Source: Anaspis maculata (lineage: Eukaryota; Arthropoda; Insecta; Coleoptera; Scraptiidae). Taken from it: a stretch of DNA of 64,000 bases. The stretch spans positions 1 through 64,000 of the forward strand of contig CASBRS010000009.1 of the NCBI GenBank assembly GCA_949128115.1, given 5' to 3'. The notes below the pieces were generated by a model. The model saw only the letters and a program-made list of their open reading frames with translations, had not been told where the DNA came from and made no database searches. This document shows, in pieces, positions 36,595-47,177 of this stretch (positions are counted from its first letter, which is position 1; every line of letters starts with the position of its first letter). Both the position numbers and the translations under genes were made by a program.

Positions 36595-38088
36595 CATGGA
36601 TATTTTGTGTTGTCCGATTGTACCAAAAATTGTTCCGACCTCACTATGCCATATCTGCACCTGTCTGACTACAGCGTGTAGCATTCCAAAATCTAATATA
36701 GAATAAATTTACTAAGTAGGCACATTAGACGTCATAAGGAGAGTGACAAAAGTCAAGTATTTACTTAGAGGATTTTTCATCAAAATTTAGGTAGGCGATG
36801 CGAAAAGTTTTGAAGGGAAATAATAAATAAGAAAAATTAGATACGTCAGATTTGAAACTTTCGAGCGTTTTCGAGACTTTTTGTGCAACCCATCCCTCTG
36901 TTCGAGGTATGTACATTTTAAATTACTTAGGAAATAACTTATTAGTACAATTTTAGGGTGCATGGTATGGGGCATGATATGCCAGGCCATTGATGTCGAG
37001 AAAGTAACGCACATGGCTCTGTTTCTGCCACAAGCGAGCGTCTAGAACGAAACCGCCAAGTAACTTGCCCAGCGTTCGGCGTGAATTGGCGCTGTTTCTT
37101 CTTTACCTCTGTTATCTCTTCGGCTACCGTTAACGTCAGCAGCTGCGCTGCATTCTGCCTTGATCTCTTGGTGATTGTCTCGTGATCTACCGTTTATCAT
37201 CAGCAGTGCATGCAATTGATAATTATCGTGCCGCTGGACTACCGTTGCCGTCGGCCGTGCCGTATTCTTTTGACGGTGAAACCAAACTGATAATAATTAT
37301 TGTACATAATCTTTTCTTCAAAATTCTCCTAGACGTCCGTTTCATCCTTTTTCATAATTTTTTTCATCTGTACAAATTCATAAAATCATATTTAGGTATT
37401 TATCCGAGAAAAGGTATCAATTGGTTGGAAGAAGGTAAGTCCAAAGCTTAGCTATTAAAAGGTAAACCGATATTATCGATCGATCAATAATATTAAGTCA
37501 AAATACCTTAAGAGTTAAGTTACCTGGTGAACTCTGCCTAAATTCCATCAATTTAAGCCTAAACTATATCTTGGTTTTTACCTACCTCTCATCATTCATC
37601 CTTTTGTAATATAGTTCCTGAAACTTATTCCTGTAAATATTTGTCATCCGTTTCATAAACAATACTTATTTATTGTATAAAGTATCTTTTGTAACAAACA
37701 CCAAATCCTACCATCATAAAAAGGTGTTCCCGATTACACCAAAAATAAAGAAATCAGGTGGCGCCCAGTTTAAAGACTATACATTATCTGACGGTAAGTA
37801 TCTACAAAAATAAACACTAATATCCACGACCCCTCTACACGACGAAAAGTTGCCGCGCTGAACCTTTTTTAAATTTCAACAGAAAAAAAAGGTTACAAGC
37901 GGTTACAGAAAAAATGGATTTCTGACTACAGAGTTGAGTATCAGAGTACTGAGGCCTCACATAGTTAACAGTAGGCAATTCAAGTATAATTGAAAACGTG
38001 TACCAAAAACCCACTGAATGTCCCGTCGAAGCTAATAACCTCGTAGTTGATGCGTCGTAAAACATTCAAAAAAAAAAAAAAAAAAAAA
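36512..38088 (+). mobile_element. Retroposon with tRNA-like head, poly(A) tail and 12-bp target duplication
   Basis: The insert interrupts the left arm of the palindrome. AAAAAGGAAACT is present at 36500-36511 and again at 38084-38095 (the second copy overlapping the A-tail). The uninterrupted right arm near 41268-41285 shows the same site once, so the borders are firm. The insert begins with a tRNA-Ser-like segment: A box TGGCCGAGTGG (36522-36532) and B box GGTTCGAATCC (36575-36585), with a 3' half ending CTCGTCCA. It ends with 21 A (38068-38088). The body of about 1.45 kb is non-coding; around 36955-37765 it has LTR-like text ending aataaagaaatca followed by GGTGGCGCCCAG, which resembles a primer-binding site. 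It may be an unusually long SINE, or a SINE with a solo LTR inside it. Confidence 0.75.
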
Positions 38089-38527
38089 GGAAACTCATGG
38101 ATATATCGTAAAAATTGACGACGTTTATCGCCTTGTCCCGGAAATTTTTCATGATGAAAAAAAATAAGTTCTTCGGCAGAACACAAATTGGTTTTATTTT
38201 ATTTTCACCTACAAAGAATTTATAAGGAGATGTGCAACACGTTGTTTCCCACAAATTCGTATCCTCTGAATTCGTTTGTGAAGTCAAAATGTTGATGGTG
38301 TATCTTCTTGAAGAGGGGCATTCCAAAGAGTAAGCTATTTCCAACACTAAGTTCAAACAGAATTTTTTCAATGTTCTGAATCGAAATTACTGAATTCCTT
38401 CCAGCAATGCATACCCTGAACCCTTCTTTGGAAGTACCGCGTGCGATTGAATGTGGAGTAAATCCTGAAACATTGTCAGAATTTTTCTTCTGTGATGCTA
38501 CTATCCACTCTCGACCGGGGCAATTGG

Positions 38528-38660
38528 GTTCCTACACAGCATGCGCGGAGTGTATACACGTTATTTCAATATTATGACACAATTTCAATCATAAAAAATT
38601 TGACTGAACCGAGAAAATACCCTGCATCGTGTATACACTCCGCGCATGCTGTGTAGGAAC
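38528..38660. mobile_element. MITE with perfect 33-bp terminal inverted repeats
   Basis: Bases 38528-38560 are the exact reverse complement of 38628-38660, starting GTTCCTACACAGCATGCG. The opposite palindrome arm near 40825 lacks the 133-bp insert (aattaggtttagtggcgg there), confirming an insertion. No clear target duplication. The inner arm word GCGCGGAGTGTA is shared with the MITE at 7147-7304. Confidence 0.9.
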
Positions 38661-41600
38661 TAGTGGGGGGGTTAGCGGAATGGTCTGTGCATTTTGTGAT
38701 CAAAGCATGAAATTTGGCATACTTGTTCAGAAGACCCTCCTTTGCAATTCCAAATGTGGCGCCACGCGAGATTTTGCGCCAGAGACACTGTATCGCGGTT
38801 AATATACCTGCTAGGGGTAAATTCTGCAAAAATGGTTCCTGGCCGGTCTCTGGTACCGCAGTCGGTATTTTTCAGTTCTGTTAAGTTGAAACTACATGTA
38901 GAAATGAGTGAGGAGTACATTTTCACAAGCAAAGTTCCAAATGCTGCCTTTATACGTTGTTTTAATACATTTTAAGGCCAACTTTGTTTCAGTACAGGAA
39001 ACATGGTAAGAAAATTGCCAAAACCTCGGCAAAGATATGAACGTCCTGGAAATTTGATATTTTGTCCAAAATTATGTGCCCTACTACATATCTAAAATTG
39101 CCAAAAATCGCACCACTAGGCTTCGAGTTATTGGAGGGGAGGTAAAAAATTGCAACTCAAAATGAAAGGTATAGAACCCGATGGAGCCCGTCAGTCCAAT
39201 AGATGCAAATACGTCGTAGTTCGACGCATCACAACCAGTTGATACAATTTTGGCACAAAAAGTGTTGATCATTGTTGAAGGGGGGTCGTGGGGAAGGGCG
39301 AAACTCGGCTGGGTGGCTCTTCTTCTTCCTGGGCCATGAAGAATCGATCACGACAAGATTGGTATCTTTTCCGACTAAATAAAATGTCCTGAACTTGAAT
39401 CTGATGTGTAAATTTGGATGAAAACAAGTTCGAACAAGTTAACTTGAGAAAACCTGTTTTTTCTTTGACAATTTTCACAAAACATTTTTTTACTGTAAGA
39501 GGTATTCATCTCTGGAAATATCTCAGAGGCCATTAGACTAGACTGTATTCTTCACGGAAATTATCCATTCGATCTGTAACTTTGTTTTTCAAGGTAGAAA
39601 AAATCGATTTGAACTTTAGTCGACACTGCCCGGCGTCTACCAATGACCTAAACACTACAGCATGCACCTTCAAGTAATAACTCAATACCCTGCATTGCGA
39701 TTTATGACGATTTTGTTTATGTTATAGGTAATTCAGTTCTGCACAGATCTTTGAACTTTCAAAGATGAGTAATAATTTTTCAGATAGTTTGGGCTATTTT
39801 CATTTGAAGATGCATGATGTAGTGTTCTGGTCAGTAGTAGACGACGGGCTGTGCCGACTAAAGTTCAAATCGATTTTTTCTACCTCGAAAAACAAAGTTA
39901 CAGATCGAATGGATGATTTTCGTGAAGAATACAGTTCAATCTAATGGCCTCTGGAATATTTTCAAAGATGAATGCCTCTAACAGTAAAAAAAAGTTTTGT
40001 GAAAATTGTCAAAGAAAAAACAGGTTTTCTCAAGTTTACTTGTTCAAACTTATTTTTATTCAGATTTACACATCGGATTCAAGTTCAGGACATTGAATTT
40101 AGTCGGAAAAGATACCAATCTTGTCGTGATCGATTCTTCATGGCCCAGGAAGAAAAAGAATCACCCAGCCGAGTTTCGCCCTCCCCCGCGACCCCCCTTC
40201 AACAATGATCGACACTTTTTGTGCCAAAATTGTATCAACAGGATGTGATGCGTCGAACTATGACGTATTTGCATTCATTGGATTGACGGGTTCCATCGGG
40301 TTCTATACCTTCAATTTTGAGTTGCAATCTTTCACCCCCCCCCCTCCAATAACTCGAAGCCTCGAGATGTGATTTTTGGCAATTTTAGATATGTAGTAGG
40401 GCACTTAATTCTGAACAGAATATCAAATTTTCAGGACGTTCATATCTTTGCCAAGGTTTTGGCAATTTTTTTACCAAGTTTCCTGTACTAAAACAAAGTT
40501 GGCCTTAAAATGTATTGAAACAACGTATAAAGGCAGCATTTGGAACTTTGCTTGTGAAAATGCACTCCTCACTCATTTCTACAGGTAGTTTTAGCTAAAC
40601 AGAACTAAAAAATACCGACTGCGGTACCAGAGACCGGCCAAGAACCATTTTTGCAGAATTTACCACTAGCAGGTATATTAACCGCAATACAGTGCCTCTG
40701 GTGCGGAATCTTGCGTGGCGCCACATCTGGAATTGCAAAGGAGGGTCTTCTGAACACGTATGCCAAATTTCATGCTTTGATCACAAAATGCACAGATCAT
40801 TCCATTTTTGGCCGTTAACCCCGCCACTAAACCTAATTGCCCCGGTCGAGAGTGGATAGTAGCATCACAGAAGAAAAATTCTGACAATGTTTCACGATTT
40901 ACTCCACATTCAATCGCACGCGGTACTTCCAAAGAAGGGTTCAGGGTATGCATTGCTGGAAGGAATTCAGTAATTTCGATTCAGAACATTGAAAAAATTC
41001 TGTTTGAACTTAGTGTTGAAAATAGCTTACTCTTTGGAATGCCCTTCTTCAAGAAGATACACCATCAAAATTTTGACTCCACAAACGAATTCAGAGAATA
41101 CGAATTTGTGGGAAACAACGTGTTGCACATCTCCTTATTAATTCTCTGTAGGTGAAAATAAAATAAAACCAATTTGTGTGTTCTGCCGAAGAACTTATTT
41201 TTTTTCATCATGAAAAACTCCCGGGACAAGGCGATGAATGTCGTCAATTCTCACGATATATATTCATGAGTTTCCTTTTTAATTGATGAAACGAACTGAT
41301 AAGCGGTTTGGTGGGAGCCCCAGCACCTTAAACTTTCAGGAGCCCTCCAAGCCCCCTTCCGGTAAAAATTCGGCGTGGCTCCACCTCTTATATAAGAGAG
41401 GTGCTTATTCTGAGTACGTGTACCGAATTTCATGCTTTCATCACCATTTGCAAGGTTCATCCCGATTTTGGCTCTTAGCGCCCGCACTAATATCGTCGCT
41501 TTCATTTTCAAAGCTTCATCATGTTTCCAGTATTTTTAGGAGTTACCTTGATCAAAAATAGAAATACATATCAATGAATATCAATGAGAGAGCTGTTGTG

Positions 41601-41955
41601 ATAGCGAAAGTGTGTACACGCGTGTTTTTGTGCTCCGTAACAAAGTTCATTAATTGGGCCGTCACGAGTATCAAGCACGCAATTTTGCATCCACATCACA
41701 GAAAACCAGTAAATATAGCCTTCAAAGAACTTGAAATTACAAAAGAATAGACACAGTAAAAAAGAAACAGAGAAGAATAACGAATACATTTCATAAGTAT
41801 ATTACGAAAAACCGATAGCAGTGTATGAAGGAGATAAGAGCCGGTGCTTCCGTAAGGTTGACTTGGGCAGCGACTCTTTTCGCTCGACTGAGCTAGAGGT
41901 TAGACAACACAGAATACAACAAACAATAGTAAACAAACAGGTAAATTCAACGAAA

Positions 41956-42609
41956 ATGGATGAATTTAGAGAAATGGTGGCAGATATTAGGAGCGTAATG
42001 CTCGAAATAAGAGAAATGAGAAATGATTTTAAAAATTACAGAGAAGTGATGGAAATAATAAGAGATGATAATCGCTACATGAAAAATGTAATAAAAGAAC
42101 TGGAAGAGAGAGTGAGAAACCTGGAAGACATAGAGGTCGTGAAGGCAGAGAAGAGGGAGAAAAACACAAGAAAAAATAACATAGTGATAAACGGATTGAA
42201 AGTGAAAGAAAACGAGAAGGAAACCAAAAGAGACGTAGAGAACTTTATGAAGAAAAACTTACAAATAGAGATGAAAGTGATAAACATGAGGAAAATAAAT
42301 GACAAAATGTGTATCGCAGAGATAAGCAATTTTGAAAAGAAAGCGGAAATAATGAGAAATAAACACAAACTGAGACAAGTAAAGGAAGCTGCCGTATTTG
42401 TTAATCATGACTTGACCAAACGCGAGAGAACAATCCAAAAAATGATTCAGGAAAAAGCAGATGACGAGAGAAAACAAGGCAACCACGTAAAAATTGGGTA
42501 TCAAAAAATTATAGTCAACGGGAAAAAATTCATTTGGAACAATAAAACGAAAAATATTGAACCCTCTAAAGAAGAAGACGAAAATATTCCAAAAAACTGG
42601 GGAAATTAA
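41956..42609 (+). CDS. LINE ORF1 protein: coiled coil plus RRM-like and C-terminal domain
   Basis: The frame is open from ATG 41821 (262 codons), but the ATG at 41956 (MDEFREM, context cgaaaATGg) is the better start; the first 45 residues look like leader. About 75 residues of charged heptads (EIREMRNDFKNYREVMEI...) form a coiled coil. NNIVINGLKVKENEKET then follows, matching the RRM-like core of L1-type ORF1p, and VFVNHDLTKRERTIQ matches its C-terminal RNA-binding domain. The likely role is to coat LINE RNA as a trimer and act as chaperone. The stop TAA (42607-42609) lies inside the start of ORF2's open frame, just 10 bases after a slippery heptamer. Confidence 0.85.
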   Translation: MDEFREMVADIRSVMLEIREMRNDFKNYREVMEIIRDDNRYMKNVIKELEERVRNLEDIEVVKAEKREKNTRKNNIVINGLKVKENEKETKRDVENFMKKNLQIEMKVINMRKINDKMCIAEISNFEKKAEIMRNKHKLRQVKEAAVFVNHDLTKRERTIQKMIQEKADDERKQGNHVKIGYQKIIVNGKKFIWNNKTKNIEPSKEEDENIPKNWGN

Positions 42610-45600
42610 AAGATAATATAAACAAGGACGGGAAAAAGCTGACAACAAGGCAAAGAAAAGGAACAAGAGATGGAAATGATAAAAAGAAACGTGTTTGGCA
42701 GCTAGGTACATGGAATATAAGAAGCATACATGGAAAAGAAAATGAACTGACAGAGGAATTTGAAGAAGCGAGACTGGACATTCTAACGATTACGGAGACC
42801 AAGAAAAAGGGAAAAGGACTGATCGAACTAAAAAATGGACATGTACTGATTTTCAGTGGAGTAGAAAACGACAAAAGAGCAGCAGCAGGCGTAGGTTGCA
42901 TAATACATGAAAGTGTGGCTAACAAAATAAATAAATGGGAAGCATGGTCGGAAAGAATTCTATCAGTAGAAATGAAAGAAAGGGATGGAAGGACGTGGAC
43001 GGTTGTAGCCGTGTATGGACCTAATGAAGATGAGAAAGTGGATAACAAAGATAAGTTTTGGGAGGAGTTAACAAAGGTTACGGAAGAATGTGAGGGGAAA
43101 ATGTACATAACAGGAGACTTCAATAGCAGAGTTGGAAAAAAAGATAACACGTACACTACAACGATAGGCAAGCACGGAGAAAACGTAAGAAATGGTAACG
43201 GCAAAAGAATGCTTGATTATTGTCAAATGAACAATCTCATTATAACAAATACATGGCATGAGCATAAGGACATTCACAAATACACTAGAGAAGAACCAAG
43301 TAGAAAAGAGAAATCAATAATTGACTACATACTCGTTGAAAAAGTTCACAGAAAATCTATCCTGGATGTGAAAGTAAGAAGAGGACCTGAAATAAACAGC
43401 GACCATTATTTAGTTGTAGCAAGGATTAAAGAAAACGAAAATATAAGAGACGCTAATCGCACAAGAAGAGACAAAAAAGTGGAATTTGAAACTATAAAAT
43501 CGTACAAGTTAGCGAATAATGAACTGAAGGTAGAATATGAAGAAACAGTAACCAAAGAAATCGAAAAAATCATAAAAAACGCAAAAGAATCAAATGTGGA
43601 ACAATTGTGGAACTGTTTCAAGGGAATCATTACGGAAACCGCCAAGAAAGTATGTGGAATATGCAGAACAACCAGCAATAGAAAACAAACAGCATGGTGG
43701 AATGAAGATATAAAACAGCAAGTAAGGGAAAAGAAGAGACTATGGAAGATTTATCTAGCAAACAAAACAATAGGAAACTATAACATTTACAAGGAACAGA
43801 GATCAACAGTAAAGGAAATGGTCGCTGCAGCAAAGGAGAACTCGTGGAAGGATTTTGGAGAGAAGTTGGAAAGAGACAGCAAAGGAAACCAAAAGCTATT
43901 CTATAAAATACTTAAAAATCTCAGATCAGGTGAAACATCACATACAACAACAATTAAAGATGCAGATGGACACATACTCACAAGTGATGACGAAATAATG
44001 AATAGATGGAAGGAATATTTTGAAGAGCTGCTGTGTACACAGAAAGAGGAAGAAACACAGGAAGAATTAACAAGCAACATAGAAGCAACAGTCGCAGAGG
44101 AGAACGCAATAACGATTGAAGATCTGAAAGAAGCCTTGAAGAAGCTCAAAAATGGAAAAACACCCGGACAAGACAAAATTACAGCTGAAATGTTGAAACA
44201 CATGGGAGAAAAAGGAACGCAGATACTTTTGGAAATAATGAACAAAGCATGGAACGAAGAAACTATACCGAAAGACTGGGAAATAGGCATGATTTTGCCA
44301 ATTTTTAAAAAAGGAGACAAAAAGGATTGTAATAACTACAGGGGAATCATGCTATTGAGTACCGTCATGAAATTATATGAACAAATACTGGATGGAAAAC
44401 TTAGAAAAATAATAGATCCAACCTTATCAGAATCACAGAGTGGTTTTCGAAAAGGAAGAAGTGTGCAAGACCACGTATTCACATTAAAACAAATTGTTGA
44501 CAAGACACGACTAAAAGGAGAAAAAGCATACTTCGCATTCATCGATTTGGAAAAGGCTTTTGACAGAGTGCCTAGAAGAAAAGTATGGGACATCTTGACA
44601 AGAGTAGGAGTGAACAGCAAACTGATAAGAGCAATCCAAAGCCTATATAGAAACACTGTCAACTGTATAATCACCAAAAACAACAAGTCAGAAACATTCA
44701 TCACAAAAGAAGGACTGAGACAAGGCGGAGGAATAAGCCCAATACTTTTTACAGTATTCATGGACGATATCATAAAGAAATGCAACAAAAGAGCAAAGAG
44801 TCTATATGTCGGCTACAAAAATTTGCAGAGAGTGGAAATATCGGAATGCGCGTTCGCGGACGACGTGGTGGTTATGGCGGGGAGTGAAAAACACTTACAA
44901 GAAAATTTGAACGTTTGGAATGAAGTATTGGAAGAGAGTGGAATGAAGTTGAACCTGAAGAAGACAAAAGTAATGGCAGTGACAGAAGAACGGCAAGAAT
45001 TGAACATAAAGATACAAGGGGTCAGTCTAGAACAAGTGGAGCAGTTTGAATACCTGGGGGTAACAATAGAAGAAACTGGGAAGCAAGAAATTGAGATAAA
45101 TAAAAGAATAGATAAAGCAGTTAAAGTTTACTATGCTATGAACCAGAGTTTCATCAACAAAAAGGAAGTTTCGACAAAGACAAAAATCAATGTGTACAAA
45201 TCAATATTTAGACCAATACTGACATACGGATGCGAGACATGGACACTGACAAGACAAATGAAGAGCAAGATCCAAGCGACAGAAATGAAATACCTCAGAA
45301 GAACAAAGGGAATAACAAGAAGAGACAGAATTAGAAATGAACAAGTGAGAGAGGAACTAGGAGTGCAATCGACGCTAGAATTCATTGAACAGAGACAACT
45401 CAGTTGGTGGGGACACTTACTGAGGATGAGCGATAAGAGACCAGTCAGGAAAATATGGGAGGCAAGGATAGAGAAAAAGAAGAAACGAGGAAGGCCGAAA
45501 CAGACATGGGAAGAGACCATAGAGAAGATCTTGGGGAATAAAGGAAAGACATGGAATGAAGCGAGAATATTAGCAGGAAACAAGAAGAAGTGGTGCGAAT

Positions 45601-45617
45601 TTGTACATAATTTGTGA
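42570..45617 (+). CDS. LINE ORF2: APE endonuclease and reverse transcriptase
   Basis: The frame is open from 42570 to the TGA at 45617 (about 1015 codons), but the first ATG is at 42915, already inside the endonuclease. The endonuclease starts near 42696 (QLGTWNIRS), with LTITETKK, VYGPN, ITGDFNSRVG, SIIDYILVE and SDHYLVVARI, all APE motifs. The reverse transcriptase has NNYRGIMLLS, QSGFRKGRS, AFIDLEKAFDRV, GLRQGGGISP and the catalytic FADDVV (near 44855). The C-terminus has ILTYGCETW and a WWGHLLRM...KKRGRPKQTWEE tail. Lack of an early ATG, with the -1 relation to ORF1, argues for translation as an ORF1-ORF2 fusion by frameshifting or by reinitiation. The clade is uncertain; the C-terminal tail resembles RTE/Jockey-superfamily proteins of insects. 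Confidence 0.88.
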   Translation, partial: RRRRKYSKKLGKLKDNINKDGKKLTTRQRKGTRDGNDKKKRVWQLGTWNIRSIHGKENELTEEFEEARLDILTITETKKKGKGLIELKNGHVLIFSGVENDKRAAAGVGCIIHESVANKINKWEAWSERILSVEMKERDGRTWTVVAVYGPNEDEKVDNKDKFWEELTKVTEECEGKMYITGDFNSRVGKKDNTYTTTIGKHGENVRNGNGKRMLDYCQMNNLIITNTWHEHKDIHKYTREEPSRKEKSIIDYILVEKVHRKSILDVKVRRGPEINSDHYLVVARIKENENIRDANRTRRDKKVEFETIKSYKLANNELKVEYEETVTKEIEKIIKNAKESNVEQLWNCFKGIITETAKKVCGICRTTSNRKQTAWWNEDIKQQVREKKRLWKIYLANKTIGNYNIYKEQRSTVKEMVAAAKENSWKDFGEKLERDSKGNQKLFYKILKNLRSGETSHTTTIKDADGHILTSDDEIMNRWKEYFEELLCTQKEEETQEELTSNIEATVAEENAITIEDLKEALKKLKNGKTPGQDKITAEMLKHMGEKGTQILLEIMNKAWNEETIPKDWEIGMILPIFKKGDKKDCNNYRGIMLLSTVMKLYEQILDGKLRKIIDPTLSESQSGFRKGRSVQDHVFTLKQIVDKTRLKGEKAYFAFIDLEKAFDRVPRRKVWDILTRVGVNSKLIRAIQSLYRNTVNCIITKNNKSETFITKEGLRQGGGISPILFTVFMDDIIKKCNKRAKSLYVGYKNLQRVEISECAFADDVVVMAGSEKHLQENLNVWNEVLEESGMKLNLKKTKVMAVTEERQELNIKIQGVSLEQVEQFEYLGVTIEETGKQEIEINKRIDKAVKVYYAMNQSFINKKEVSTKTKINVYKSIFRPILTYGCETWTLTRQMKSKIQATEMKYLRRTKGITRRDRIRNEQVREELGVQSTLEFIEQRQLSWWGHLLRMSDKRPVRKIWEARIEKKKKRGRPKQTWEETIEKILGNKGKTWNEARILAGNKKKWCEFVHNL
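42591..42597 (+). promoter_or_regulatory. Candidate -1 ribosomal frameshift site A_AAA_AAC
   Basis: In the ORF1 frame (..CCA AAA AAC TGG..) the heptamer A AAA AAC is in the X_XXY_YYZ phase required for tandem -1 slippage. It lies in the 40-base overlap and 9 bases before the ORF1 stop. The -1 frame leads directly into ORF2. I see no strong downstream hairpin by eye, so efficiency is unknown. Confidence 0.6.
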
Positions 45618-45689
45618 ATCGTAGATATTGTAAGCCCGACACCTTGCGGTAGAAGGGAATTTGATAATATATATATATATCAATGAACA

Positions 45690-46083
45690 AAATAATGGTG
45701 TATCGATTTTTTCCGACAACTCTTCACTGACCAGACACCACCCACTGACATGCGTTTCGTTCACTATAGAACCCTATAAGTCGAGGCAGAAATTTCAAAA
45801 CACGCGAAAAACAAACATCTTTTCGAATTCTTGTTACTCTCACAGTCGTTGCTTACGCCTCTTGAAAAACTTCATCTGACCAAAACACTATCGACGAACA
45901 TGCATGAAATTACTAAACTCGCCAAAGGAAAACCTGACATTTGCCTGAAACAACCGAAAATCAACATCATGTATACAATCCCCTTTCCACTTGTCCGGTG
46001 TCAGTGGAACAAATTCCCTGTCTACTTTTCAACCATAGCTGTCACCCAGGCGACGGCTTGCCGGCGCCGGTGACAGCTAGTCA
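45690..46083. other. Non-coding segment next to the Penelope-like remnant
   Basis: No recognisable exon. A short GC palindrome (cttgccggcgccggtgacagct) is near 46060. It may be the 3' part of the Penelope-like element on the minus strand. Confidence 0.3.
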
Positions 46084-46760
46084 CTATTGATTAGACGTGA
46101 TTAGACCTTTGTAAATTGCATGTAAAGTCTCAACATCTCTCCTTAAATTACACGTGTTCTCTTTTTGAATGGAAATAATTTCAGATAATGAACGTTTTTT
46201 CAAATAAAATTCCCTGTCTAAAATTTTGACATCAACAACAAATAAAAATATGACCAGTGTCAGCAACGTGGTTGGCTGAAGCCGTTCTGTTGGGTTAAGC
46301 CAGATTGTGAGCTTTGCAGTCGTTTTGATGTTGTCTCACGCGGTCTTTAAGCTTTTGTTTTGTCTGACTTACATAGCAGAGGTCACATTTTTGACAGTTA
46401 ATTTTGTATATGAGATTAGAACTTGACATGACTGGTGTTGGATCTTTTGAATTATTATAGGTACAATGTGCGGAGGGTTTCATTATGACAAAAAGATATT
46501 ACAATATTTAATGGTCTAAATACGTTTTTAAGCTCGTTTTTAAGTTGGTTGTTTATTTTTGGAATGTTAATTATTTTATAATATTTAACCTCTGGTTTTT
46601 CAAAAATAAGCAGTGGGTTTTCTTGTTTGAAAATAATGTTGTTGGCAATATTTGATGGGTAGTCATTTTTGATAGCAATCTCTCTCAGGATGTTAAGATT
46701 TTTTTTATGAAATATCGGGTCGCTAAGTCTTAAAGTTCTCAACTTGAATTATTGTTTACA
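46084..46760 (-). pseudogene. Penelope-like element remnant: RT end plus GIY-YIG endonuclease
   Basis: On the minus strand, 46742-46455 reads as the C-terminal part of a Penelope-like RT region (NILREIAIKNDYPSN). 46483-46295 follows with IYKINCQKCDLCYVSQT...LKDRVRQHQNDCK, the GIY-YIG nuclease with its zinc-binding cysteines. A third frame (46266-46084) has VKILDREFYLKKRSLSEIISIQK, the usual end of that domain. The family's YIGQT reads YVSQT here, so the central glycine is lost. At least two frame changes show it is dead. The motif gacgaaacgtcgg just upstream (46784) is typical of Penelope-like copies. Confidence 0.8.
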
Positions 46761-46914
46761 GCCTAGATAATGTCTAAATAAAAGACGAAACGTCGGCAAA
46801 AGAACAAGAATTTTATCACGTCTATCACGCCTTCACGCCTTCTTGTAATTGGGTCATCATTTTAAGATCAAAATGACAAAAATAAACAAGGAAGTGAACG
46901 AATAATATATTATA

Positions 46915-47060
46915 AAAAACTTTGTTCAACTTCGTACTTTTGAGGGGCTGTAACTCCCTTAGGAAGCATTTCAGGGTAAAATGTTACTCCCACATTTCGA
47001 CTTATTTTCTTGAGAGAAATCACCTCCCGAAGTATTATGCAAGGTCACCGAAACATCCTG
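46915..47060. repeat. Right partner of the 32.1-kb TA-CAGGG arm
   Basis: Reverse complement match of 32132-32265, ending aaacatcctg. The arm ends 40 bases before the LINE fragment at 47101. Confidence 0.6.
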
Positions 47061-47177
47061 CATACAAAGCGACAACACCTATTTCGTTTTTTTTGTTTTT
47101 TTTTTTAAGTCGGTTCTGTGTAAATTTGTCTAGACAAGAATAATACACTGTGGAGGCATAGTTCAGAATTGGCAGTA

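Larger units (their letters stand above)
36300..41497. repeat. 5.2-kb palindrome (repeat D), arms about 1.75 kb
   Basis: The left arm is 36300-36511 plus 38096-39650, split by a retroposon. The right arm is 39840-41497. Matching landmarks: ccaaaccgtttatcagttcg / cgaactgataagcggtttgg; gttcttcggcagaacacaaa / tttgtgtgttctgccgaaga; ctctcgaccggggcaatt / aattgccccggtcgagag; ccgactgcggtaccagagac and its inverse. The unpaired centre is about 190 bp (39650-39840). The left arm also carries a MITE (38528-38660) that the right arm lacks. Open frames within the arms come in mirror pairs, so I call no gene. Terminal short inverted words are tagtgggggc and gcccgcacta. Confidence 0.85.
41579..45676 (+). mobile_element. 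Full-length APE-type LINE with 11-bp target duplication
   Basis: ATATCAATGAA flanks the element at 41568-41578 and 45677-45687. The insert of about 4.1 kb has a 5' leader, ORF1 (ending 42609), ORF2 (open to 45617), and a 3' end that finishes in a TA dinucleotide run rather than poly(A). ORFs are intact, so this is the youngest-looking autonomous element in the window. A second overlapping atatcaatga at 41578 leaves the 5' border uncertain by about 9 bp. Confidence 0.85.

Noticed and set aside
42075..45583. Long minus-strand open frames opposite the LINE ORFs (up to 212 residues)
   Set aside because: They are shadows caused by the A-rich coding strand of the LINE and have low-complexity hydrophobic content.
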